Of a DNA stretch of 43,855 bases, positions 34,714 through 41,402 are shown piece after piece (position 1 is the first letter of the stretch; the number at the start of each line of letters is the position of its first letter). The notes beneath the pieces were generated by a model. That model was given only the letters and a program-made list of their open reading frames with translations. It had not been told where the DNA came from and searched no databases. Origin of the DNA: Pseudomonadota bacterium (GTDB lineage: Bacteria; Pseudomonadota; Gammaproteobacteria; Burkholderiales; Ferrovaceae); NCBI GenBank assembly GCA_021828745.1, contig JAJZDE010000003.1:1-43855 (forward strand), read 5' to 3'. Position numbers and translations under genes: made by a program.

Positions 34714-35718
34714 GTGATTCCATTTGCAAGTTGGTCAGTATTGACCGTGGACTTTCTGATCGTGCTGCACCTATGCCTGGCAGGCGTTGCCCTGCCTTGC
34801 CTGCTGCATCTGGTCAATGCCAAGTGGCGTTATGAAGTTCGCCACATTTCCGTTGCATTCTTTGCCCTGTATCCGCTGGCCGTGATACTTCTGCTGATCC
34901 TGCTGTTTGGGGGGGAAATGACCTTTCCCTGGGCGGGCACCTTCGAGCATCTGCCCAAGTGGAACAACCTGAAGTTTTTGCGGGTACGGGAGATCGCCGG
35001 CATCATCATCGTGGGGCTGGCTTATGGCGCATTCGTCCGCTTGCAGCGCACCTCTGAAGATTCTCCGGAAAATCTTTCCCGCTTCAAGGCGCTCGCCGCG
35101 GCCATTCCCTTCATCCACGTCCTGTATTGCACCATGGTGGCGTGGGATTTCGAGATGACCCTCTTGCCTCATTGGGAAAGTTCCATGTTTTCCGTGAACT
35201 ACATTGTCAGTGTCTCGGGCATGTTCCTGGCTTCCTTCGTGATCCTGCTCACCATTCTCCAGAACACCGGGGTGATCCGGCAAAAGATCCGCTTCCAGAT
35301 TTTCAATTATCTGGCGCAGATGATGCTGGGCTTCACCATTTTATGGATCTATACCTTCTTCGGTCAGTACCTCATCATCTGGTACGGCAACATTACGGAG
35401 GAAACGACCCGCATCTACCAGATGCAGTATGGGGATTACAGTCCGCTGTTCTGGCTGTTCTTTGTGATGAAGTTCATCATTCCCTTCGTGACCCTGGTTT
35501 TCCCCTTCAGTCGGCATAACCCCAGGGTGATTTTCTTCATTGCCTGCGACATCGTCCTGGGCAGCTGGATCGAGCGTTATACCTGGATTTCCGGTACTTA
35601 CCCTACGCCGCACTTTCCGATGACCGGCAGTTTTGACATCGGCGTGACGGTGGTGGTGATGGTCACAGCATTCCTGATCGTACGCAGCCGGTTGAAAAAC
35701 ACCCAGGTGATCAAGTAA
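34714..35718 (+). CDS. actF: Alternative complex III membrane subunit ActF
   Basis: ActF is the second polytopic subunit of ACIII, related to ActC. The 334-residue protein has about ten helices and no soluble domains of size. It starts with a GTG at 34714, preceded by AAGGAG at 34701-34706 with a 7-base spacer. Landmarks include REIAGIIIVGLAYGAFVR, EMTLLPHWESSMFSVNY and the late RHNPRVIFFIACDIVLGSWIERY. In ACIII it is thought to add to the proton or quinone path. It is the last act gene before the cbb3 promoter. Confidence 0.87.
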   Translation: MIPFASWSVLTVDFLIVLHLCLAGVALPCLLHLVNAKWRYEVRHISVAFFALYPLAVILLLILLFGGEMTFPWAGTFEHLPKWNNLKFLRVREIAGIIIVGLAYGAFVRLQRTSEDSPENLSRFKALAAAIPFIHVLYCTMVAWDFEMTLLPHWESSMFSVNYIVSVSGMFLASFVILLTILQNTGVIRQKIRFQIFNYLAQMMLGFTILWIYTFFGQYLIIWYGNITEETTRIYQMQYGDYSPLFWLFFVMKFIIPFVTLVFPFSRHNPRVIFFIACDIVLGSWIERYTWISGTYPTPHFPMTGSFDIGVTVVVMVTAFLIVRSRLKNTQVIK

Positions 35719-35743
35719 GAAAGAAGAATTTCCAGTGCGGATG

Positions 35744-35772
35744 TTGAAAACCGCACGGGATGCTGGTATAAA
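35744..35772 (+). promoter_or_regulatory. Strong promoter of the cbb3 oxidase operon
   Basis: TTGAAA (35744-35749, 5 of 6) and TATAAA (35767-35772, 5 of 6) are separated by exactly 17 bases. TG at 35764-35765 adds an extended -10 element. Predicted start is near 35779, giving a leader of about 125 bases before the ATG at 35904. The -35 lies in the loop of a GTGCGG/CCGCAC inverted repeat (35735-35756), which may be an operator. Confidence 0.75.
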
Positions 35773-35831
35773 GTGGCATGAGAGGTTGAAACCGCAAGGA
35801 AACGACCCACAGGTAAGACAAGAGAGATAAT

Positions 35832-35861
35832 CAGCAAAATAAAAAGTTTTGTAAGTTGCTG
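35832..35861. repeat. Inverted repeat in the leader of the cbb3 operon
   Basis: CAGCAA (35832-35837) and TTGCTG (35856-35861) flank an 18-base A/T-rich loop in the predicted leader RNA. It might be an RNA stem or a regulator site. Six base pairs is a weak signal. Confidence 0.3.
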
Positions 35862-35903
35862 AATATCATTAATTTCAGTAAAAACGAAAGAGAGGGGGGA
35901 GGA

Positions 35904-36179
35904 ATGCAAAAAAAATCCATCATGTCGCGCGGCTTTTGGTGCATGATCGTCGGCGGAATGCTGACGGGTATGGGCAATGGCAGCGTGTTCGGTGCAGCCT
36001 TGATGTGTTTCCTGGGGCGCGGTGACTTCAATAATTGGGGAGGATGGAACGGTCAGGCCTATGACCCTCACACCTTCACGGGATTCATCGACTGGTGTAT
36101 GCTCGTTTTCGGTTTCGCCTACATCGGTATTCTTGCCATCGCCTTTCAACGGCATGATGCCATTGAAAACGCTGCCTGA
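35904..36179 (+). CDS. Small membrane protein opening the cbb3 operon, unknown
   Basis: The 91-residue protein has two or three hydrophobic segments (about 9-36 and 61-82) and a short loop with FNNWGGWNGQ. I chose the ATG at 35904, which lies after a purine-rich GAGGGGGGAGG track. A longer frame starts 16 codons upstream in the leader and is less likely. No family is recognised. Its position as first gene after a strong promoter and directly before the oxidase suggests an assembly or stability role, by inference. Confidence 0.65.
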   Translation: MQKKSIMSRGFWCMIVGGMLTGMGNGSVFGAALMCFLGRGDFNNWGGWNGQAYDPHTFTGFIDWCMLVFGFAYIGILAIAFQRHDAIENAA

Positions 36180-36226
36180 TCCTCATCCAACCATTTGCGC
36201 GCCATTCGCGTCAAGGAGACATTGAA

Positions 36227-36331
36227 ATGATCGGTACCATCGCCGCAGTTTTGGGGATTGCCCTTGCCTTCTCCAGCATGCTTCTTTCCTGGTATGTCCT
36301 GATGCCCCGCAAGCGTCAGGGTCACCATTAA
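36227..36331 (+). CDS. 34-residue single-helix membrane peptide
   Basis: An ATG at 36227 with AAGGAG at 36213-36218 (8-base spacer) opens a 34-codon frame. One hydrophobic helix covers residues 3-26 and the tail is basic and histidine-containing (PRKRQGHH). The size and helix resemble small accessory subunits of cytochrome oxidases (CcoQ/CcoH- or CydX-like in style, not in sequence). It lies 66 bases before ccoN. Coding is supported by the ribosome site and the clean helix; translation itself is not proven. Confidence 0.65.
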   Translation: MIGTIAAVLGIALAFSSMLLSWYVLMPRKRQGHH

Positions 36332-36397
36332 TTCATTCCAATAACACATTCATTTACTCACGTAATCTGATATAGAAAACAACAGGGGGGGTTCAAG

Positions 36398-37804
36398 ATG
36401 TTCAAGTACCTATTTGCGCGTAGCGAGGATATTCCGGAGGGATCGGCAGCGGTTTACTTCGGTTTCTCCGCGATTACCTGGTTTGTGATTGGAACCGGGC
36501 TGGGTGCCTTCAATGCAGCCAAGTTGGCATTTCCTGATTTTGTCACGGGTCTCGAGTTCGTTTCCTTCGGTCACATGCGTCAGGTGCACGTTCACGCCGT
36601 GATTTTCGGCTGGATTTCCATGGCGTTTGCCATGGCCATGATGTACATGACCCCGGCCCTGGGTAACACCAAGTTGTGGTCGGAAAAGTTGGGCGTCTGG
36701 AATGCGTTTCTCTGGAATGTCGGGCTGTCACTGGGACTGACGCTGTTGTGGTCCGGGATGACCTCGGGGCGGGAGTATTCCGACTTCCCCTGGTTCATCG
36801 ATCTGTACATTGCGACCTTCATGACCATTCCTTTGGGGATCAATGTCTGGATGACCGTCATTCACCGCAAGACGCAGGGGATCTACACCACCAACTGGTT
36901 CTTTGCTTCTGCCGTGTTCATGGTCAGCATCGTGTTCATCGTGGGTAACCTGCCCGAGTGGTTCCATCTGACCGGGTTGACTGAAGCCTACCTGACCTGG
37001 TGGTTTGCGCACAATGTGCTGGGTCTGTGGATTACTCCGGTTGCAGCGGCCATTGCCTACTACACCATTCCCAAGGTGACCGGCAATCCGCTCTATTCAC
37101 ACCGGATCGGCCACCTGCACTTCTGGTCTGTGGTCGTGTTCTACTCCACCCCTGCTGCCCACCACCTGATGTCCGCTCCCCTGCCTGAATGGCTCAAGTC
37201 CTTCGCTTCGGTGGAAGGGGTGTTGATTCTGGTGCCAGCCGTTGCCTTCGTGTCCAACATTCTGTTGACCATGCAAGGGAAATGGAACATGTTCGTGGAA
37301 AACCTGGAAATCCGCTTCACGGTGACCGGCTGTCTGATGGCCATTCCGCTGAACATGCAAGGGGGCTTCCAGCAAACCCGTGCCATCAACTGGTACATTC
37401 ACGGGACGGGCTGGATCGTGGCCCATGCCCACCTGGCTCTCCTGGGTTTCTCGACCTTCCTGGAAGCTGCCGCAGTCTACCTGGGTTTGCAAACCCTGAT
37501 GAAGCGTAAACTGTACTCTCTGACCCTGGGGAATCTGCATTTCTGGTTCCTGCTGATCGGATTCACCACCTACTGGGTGTCCATGACCATTGCCGGATTG
37601 ATTCAGGGGGCTGGAAAGATTTACGAAGTCCCGTACATCGATGTGGTCATGGCTGAGCATCCCTACATGATTGCGCGCTGGATCGGTGGTTCCCTGGTGT
37701 TCACAGGAAACTGCTTCTGGCTCTACAACATGTGGATGACCGCACGCGCTGGGACGGTGATTCCAGAGGGACGCATGGCCCACGAACTGGCCTACGAACG
37801 TTAA
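36398..37804 (+). CDS. ccoN: cbb3-type cytochrome c oxidase subunit I
   Basis: CcoN is the catalytic subunit with heme b and the heme b3/CuB site. The 468-residue protein has about 12 helices. Visible ligands are H64 or H66 in QVHVHAV (heme b), H205 in WWFAHNVLGL (CuB) and the H255-H256 pair in AAHHLMSAPLPEW (CuB). Y249, six residues before the HH pair, is the expected C-family cross-linked tyrosine. H343/H345 in VAHAHLALLGF serve heme b3 and heme b. Several stretches differ from standard CcoN (for example FYSTPAAHH instead of the usual TYIWAGPHH), so it belongs to a divergent branch. It is preceded by an AGGGGGG ribosome-site-like run. Confidence 0.88.
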   Translation: MFKYLFARSEDIPEGSAAVYFGFSAITWFVIGTGLGAFNAAKLAFPDFVTGLEFVSFGHMRQVHVHAVIFGWISMAFAMAMMYMTPALGNTKLWSEKLGVWNAFLWNVGLSLGLTLLWSGMTSGREYSDFPWFIDLYIATFMTIPLGINVWMTVIHRKTQGIYTTNWFFASAVFMVSIVFIVGNLPEWFHLTGLTEAYLTWWFAHNVLGLWITPVAAAIAYYTIPKVTGNPLYSHRIGHLHFWSVVVFYSTPAAHHLMSAPLPEWLKSFASVEGVLILVPAVAFVSNILLTMQGKWNMFVENLEIRFTVTGCLMAIPLNMQGGFQQTRAINWYIHGTGWIVAHAHLALLGFSTFLEAAAVYLGLQTLMKRKLYSLTLGNLHFWFLLIGFTTYWVSMTIAGLIQGAGKIYEVPYIDVVMAEHPYMIARWIGGSLVFTGNCFWLYNMWMTARAGTVIPEGRMAHELAYER

Positions 37805-37840
37805 TCGGCCACTGATCGCAGAACTGGAGGAGAATATCAA

Positions 37841-38797
37841 ATGGTCAATTTTAGAGAGTACAAGATCGGAGCGCGGTTTTTCGGTCTTGCCCTGGGTGGT
37901 TCGATGACGATCACCTTGTTTATGCCAAGTTTCGACTTGCGTAATGTGAATGCCACGGAGATGGCGCTGGACAAGCAACTGTGGGCCGGTCACGAGTCCG
38001 GTTTCAGTCTGGATGATCCTTTCCTGACAGGAGAACATCGACCAGTCCGCGTGACCTTGAAGGTGGACCCGAAAACGGGGCAACCCATGGCGCCCACGGT
38101 CGCCTATGTTTATCCCGCAGGAACGCCCCTTCCCAATGGCGTGGACCACCCCGATAACCTCGGGAACATCGTGGAGCAATTGAGCCGGGACAAGGGTCGG
38201 ATCGGTGAGGCGACCAAATCGCAAGGTGCCGTGTTCTTGCTGAGTTCCGAGCCTCAAGGAGATGGTTCCAAGCAGTTTTACATCGAAAATGCTTCGGCCA
38301 CCAAGGGCTGGAATCCCGAAGAAGTCATGAAAGCGGCTGGAGATGAAAATACTTACCATGCTTCTTATGGAAAGAGCATTTTCGTGCGTGAAGGCTGCTG
38401 GTGGTGTCATACCCTGCTGCCGGAAGAAACCCAGGATTGGCAAGTGTTTGGTGCCCCTCCCATGTTAGGCGACTTCAATGGAGAATCCCCCACCGCCTTT
38501 GGTTCTGACCGCAAGGCACCGGATATTCTGCATGTCGGGTCACGCAATTCGTCACGGGAATGGATGATGCTGCACTTCTTCAATCCCCGTCTGGTCCAGC
38601 CTCATTCCATCATGCCCCGTTTCGATTATCTGTGGGGACCGGTTGATGACAAGGGTCAGAAGATTGATTTTGACAAGTGGCGTGCCGAATACAACGAGTA
38701 TGTGGACGGAAAGCGGGTCACTCCGCCGGAAGTTCCCATGTATGCCAGCAATTCCGATGCCCGCGCGTTGATCGACTTCGTTCTGTCGCTCAAGTAA
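37841..38797 (+). CDS. ccoO: cbb3-type oxidase monoheme subunit II
   Basis: CcoO is the membrane-anchored cytochrome c subunit that passes electrons to CcoN. The 318-residue protein has one N-terminal helix (about 12-30), a long periplasmic region, then the heme motif C186-W-W-C-H190 in REGCWWCHTLLPEETQDW. The axial M258 lies in PHSIMPRFDYLW. It is longer than typical CcoO (about 200-240 residues), mainly by an insertion of about 100 residues between the helix and the heme domain. It follows ccoN by 36 bases. Confidence 0.88.
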   Translation: MVNFREYKIGARFFGLALGGSMTITLFMPSFDLRNVNATEMALDKQLWAGHESGFSLDDPFLTGEHRPVRVTLKVDPKTGQPMAPTVAYVYPAGTPLPNGVDHPDNLGNIVEQLSRDKGRIGEATKSQGAVFLLSSEPQGDGSKQFYIENASATKGWNPEEVMKAAGDENTYHASYGKSIFVREGCWWCHTLLPEETQDWQVFGAPPMLGDFNGESPTAFGSDRKAPDILHVGSRNSSREWMMLHFFNPRLVQPHSIMPRFDYLWGPVDDKGQKIDFDKWRAEYNEYVDGKRVTPPEVPMYASNSDARALIDFVLSLK

Positions 38798-38870
38798 TTA
38801 TCTGATACCAAACAGACTGCCCTTTTATCTTTGACGGGTATGGGGCAGTCGATAATAAGTGGAGGTCTCT

Positions 38871-39491
38871 ATGAGTAATTGGTCCTTTGATTCACCCCTG
38901 CGCACCCTTTCTGATGAGGAAAAAGTCCGCAGAGATGAGAAACTGTGGGAGGATGACAACCTGGGTGGCGTGCATGAAGACAACAACCCGGTTCCCGCGC
39001 CTGTGGTCTGGTTGGTTGCTTTGACGGTGGTGACTGCGTTTGCCATTACCTTCCCACTCTGGGGACAACGTCCGACGGCGGCTTTGTATGAGCCTTACGT
39101 CAATTCCATGGACAAGCCCGAAGTTCTGGCTGCCAAGGATGACAAGGAAGCCATGGCCAAGATCGTGGAAATGAACAAGGGGACGCCGAATGATGCCTTG
39201 CTGGAACGGCATCCCCTGACCATGGATGATCTGCGCATGATTGCCCCACAAATCAAGGCCCTGGAAGCCAAGGGTGCACACATGCATGATTTTGAAGTGG
39301 TGGGCGATCAGGTGGTCACGGCCAACTTCGAAGGGAATTATCGTCCGGATGGATCCCGTATTCGCCAGCAACCCTGGTGGGACAAGGGGTACACCATCGA
39401 TATTTTCTATCTGAGTTACTTCTTTTTGTCAGTATTTACCATGATCAAGCGGTTGCCCCCCACCACGTGGCAACCCAAGCATGATCACTGA
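38871..39491 (+). CDS. CcoP-like oxidase subunit without heme motifs
   Basis: The 206-residue protein from ATG 38871 (GGAGG at 38861-38865) begins with a short soluble part and the phrase LGGVHEDNNPVPAPVVWLV. That phrase matches the pre-helix motif of CcoP (YDGIEELNNPLPRWW) and is followed by a membrane helix and PLWG. The diheme domain expected in CcoP is absent: no CxxCH exists anywhere. Instead the protein has a soluble domain of about 110 residues and a second C-terminal helix (FYLSYFFLSVFTMI). It likely serves as the structural third subunit, with heme supply from separate cytochromes. The frame opens earlier at a GTG (38859), but the internal ATG has the better ribosome site. Confidence 0.75.
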   Translation: MSNWSFDSPLRTLSDEEKVRRDEKLWEDDNLGGVHEDNNPVPAPVVWLVALTVVTAFAITFPLWGQRPTAALYEPYVNSMDKPEVLAAKDDKEAMAKIVEMNKGTPNDALLERHPLTMDDLRMIAPQIKALEAKGAHMHDFEVVGDQVVTANFEGNYRPDGSRIRQQPWWDKGYTIDIFYLSYFFLSVFTMIKRLPPTTWQPKHDH

Positions 39492-39518
39492 ACCAGCCTA
39501 TATTGAGGAGATGAGATC

Positions 39519-39626
39519 ATGATCGATCTGGATTACGGCCCCCTGGCCATTGCTCTGCCCATCAGTATCGCCTTTATTTGTCCGTTTCTCTATAGTTTCT
39601 TTGTAGATAACTTCGACAAGAAATAA
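39519..39626 (+). CDS. 35-residue single-helix membrane peptide
   Basis: An ATG at 39519 with GAGGAG at 39505-39510 (8-base spacer) gives a 35-codon frame. It has an acidic start (MIDLDYG), one helix (about 8-29) and a charged end (DNFDKK). It follows the CcoP-like gene by 27 bases and is the last gene before the operon terminator. It may be a CcoQ-type small oxidase subunit, by position. Confidence 0.7.
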   Translation: MIDLDYGPLAIALPISIAFICPFLYSFFVDNFDKK

Positions 39627-39673
39627 TGGGTTTTGATGGCAAGATGAAACCATAAGCGTTTAAATGACTCCTG

Positions 39674-39705
39674 GTGCCATACCTGACGGTATGGCACTTT
39701 TTTTT
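39674..39705 (+). terminator. Intrinsic terminator of the cbb3 operon
   Basis: GTGCCATACC (39674-39683) and GGTATGGCAC (39688-39697) form a perfect 10-bp stem with a TGAC loop. It is followed directly by eight T (39698-39705). Confidence 0.97.
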
Positions 39706-39734
39706 GATTCCTTCTTGACGATATTCTCCCCCTC

Positions 39735-40016
39735 ATGATCAATGAAATCCTTCTTCTCGTGACCGCAACGACCTCTGGCAAAATCGATATGAGTATCGAA
39801 GGAATGAGAAGTCAACGGTTCAGCGTGTATATTTTTGTTTTTCTGATGATCGGAATTGCGGTTTTTTCCGGAATCATTTATTCCCTGTTGAAAGGAAAAT
39901 ATGCGCCTACCAAAATGCGCCTGGGGGAGCGTCTGATGTTCATCGCCATCATTCTGGGCGTGGTGGTGGCCACCGGATTTGGCGCCACACAATTGTTGAC
40001 CGGTTATCTGTTTTAA
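39735..40016 (+). CDS. Small two-helix membrane protein, unknown
   Basis: The 93-residue frame from ATG 39735 has two hydrophobic segments (about 31-51 and 67-90) separated by a basic loop. The ATG at 39735 lacks a ribosome site; in-frame ATGs at 39789 and 39804 are alternatives, and the last is preceded by GAAGGA but with no spacer. It lies between the cbb3 terminator and the next promoter and so may be a stand-alone transcript. No family is recognised. Confidence 0.5.
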   Translation: MINEILLLVTATTSGKIDMSIEGMRSQRFSVYIFVFLMIGIAVFSGIIYSLLKGKYAPTKMRLGERLMFIAIILGVVVATGFGATQLLTGYLF

Positions 40017-40082
40017 TGGGGCTGAACGGCCCGAGTATTTTGAACCTTTGCAGGAAGGACAACTCCAATTCTGGCAAGAGAG

Positions 40083-40091
40083 TGTTAGAAT
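40083..40091 (+). promoter_or_regulatory. Extended -10 promoter of the accessory operon
   Basis: TGTTAGAAT contains TGN (40083-40085) and TAGAAT (40086-40091), like the element at 21996-22004 before the cytochrome c4 gene. No good -35 hexamer is seen. The expected leader before the ATG at 40121 is about 23 bases. Confidence 0.5.
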
Positions 40092-40120
40092 GACCAATGA
40101 CCTTTATACAGGAGTCTGGC

Positions 40121-40402
40121 ATGGGCAATTACCTTGATACCTTACCCGATGGGTGGACGATCTACCTGTGGCTCGTGGCGGGAGGGCTCATCATCGCCGT
40201 GAGTATTTATGGCATACGCTGGGGTTCCAAAAACGAACAATTCGACGAAGACATCAAGTATCTGGTGTTCAAGGAAAGCGACAAGGACAAGATGAGTCCG
40301 GAGGAATATGCCAAAAGTCGCGAGGTGCTGGCAAAACAGGAAGCCCGGCGGGCTGAAGTATTGGCAGAACATGCAGCAGCCAGGACAACCAAGACGACAT
40401 GA
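40121..40402 (+). CDS. CcoS-like oxidase assembly protein
   Basis: The 93-residue protein has one membrane helix (about 16-36) followed by a soluble tail. The phrase IRWGSKNEQFDEDIKYLVF matches the pattern W-x3-x-QFDD-x-E typical of CcoS, which helps insert the cofactors of cbb3 oxidases. The tail is longer and more charged (Lys/Glu/Arg) than in ordinary CcoS (about 50-60 residues). I chose ATG 40121 with AGGAG at 40110-40114; an earlier ATG (40097) has none. It opens the accessory operon and overlaps the next gene by ATGA. Confidence 0.65.
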   Translation: MGNYLDTLPDGWTIYLWLVAGGLIIAVSIYGIRWGSKNEQFDEDIKYLVFKESDKDKMSPEEYAKSREVLAKQEARRAEVLAEHAAARTTKTT

Positions 40403-40893
40403 AACGGGGTGAATGGGTCGTGCTGGGCCTGATTGGGGCGCTGGCGCTGGCGGGTGTCGTGCAAAATATCATCCATCATGAAAAAGGTGCCCAGGACGTC
40501 GATCGTGGCCTGCCTTTTTATACGACGGCCACACCGGAACTGGCACGGGAAGGGTCGGATTTGATCCGGCAGAATGACTGCCGTCAGTGCCATTCGCTTT
40601 GGTCCGTTCGCAATGTCATGCAGTCGGTTCCTTCCCCTTCACTGGATGGCATGGGCGATTTACGGAGTGAGGCCTGGCTTTACCAGTATCTCTCCTCCCC
40701 ACACCCCCAGGCTATTTTACCCAGCCGCCTCAAGCCCGAGTATCGGATGCCCTCCTTTGCCTCGCTGCCCGAACAGGAAAGAAGGACACTGGCCCATTAT
40801 CTGGCCAGCCTGCATGTCAAGGACTGGTATCTGGATGACATCAAAAAGAGTGAATATGAAAAACTCACGGGGAAGGATGACTACAAAAAATGA
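40399..40893 (+). CDS. Membrane-anchored monoheme cytochrome c
   Basis: The 164-residue protein has an N-terminal helix (about 5-24) that probably anchors it, then the heme motif C61-R-Q-C-H65 in LIRQNDCRQCHSLW. YRMPSF offers the likely axial methionine. The order anchor, soluble segment, heme, Met is like the heme domains of CcoP/NorC. Since the CcoP-like subunit lacks heme, this protein may supply the missing heme domain; that is inference from the context. It is coupled to the CcoS-like gene by ATGA and overlaps the next start by four bases. Confidence 0.82.
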   Translation: MKRGEWVVLGLIGALALAGVVQNIIHHEKGAQDVDRGLPFYTTATPELAREGSDLIRQNDCRQCHSLWSVRNVMQSVPSPSLDGMGDLRSEAWLYQYLSSPHPQAILPSRLKPEYRMPSFASLPEQERRTLAHYLASLHVKDWYLDDIKKSEYEKLTGKDDYKK

Positions 40894-41399
40894 CGGAAGC
40901 AGTCCCACAGGAAAAAGATACGGGTAAGTGGGGGCGGGCGCTGATCGGGTTGGGCGTCGCCTCTGCCATCAATCACTTTGGGGACCGTCTGCTGGGTGTC
41001 ACCATCGAAGTTTTTACAAGCGCGCTGGATTATTTTTCTTTTCGGTGGATGCTGGATGTTTTTCTGGTCCCCATGGTGGCGAACTTTTTCCTGGCGTTGA
41101 TTTTTGGCAAGGGAAGTAAATGGTTGTGCTATGCCACTCCCTTGATCGTCCGGGGCATCAGTTATTTCAATGTGGCGGAAATTACCGGAGTACCGGAGTA
41201 TGGCCATCTGATTCCTTTGGGGTGGTGGGGATTCTTCATCATTCTGGCCATGGAAACCGGCATGGTGGGAGCGGTGCTTGGTGAAGCCATGATCAAACGT
41301 TATTACGGACGCAAGACCGTCGAGATGGTCTATCAGGAGCGTCTGGCCCGAGAAGAACGTCAACGCCAGCGTCGGCGCGCGCAAGAACCCAAGGAGTAA
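40890..41399 (+). CDS. Membrane protein of unknown function
   Basis: The 169-residue protein has about four hydrophobic segments (roughly 17-35, 50-70, 77-92 and 108-130) and an Arg/Glu-rich C-terminal helix of about 35 residues. I do not recognise a family. The ATG overlaps the preceding cytochrome gene (ATGA). The position suggests it belongs to the same complex or assembly path as the cytochrome and the CcoS-like protein. Confidence 0.75.
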   Translation: MTEAVPQEKDTGKWGRALIGLGVASAINHFGDRLLGVTIEVFTSALDYFSFRWMLDVFLVPMVANFFLALIFGKGSKWLCYATPLIVRGISYFNVAEITGVPEYGHLIPLGWWGFFIILAMETGMVGAVLGEAMIKRYYGRKTVEMVYQERLAREERQRQRRRAQEPKE

Positions 41400-41402
41400 A
41401 CG

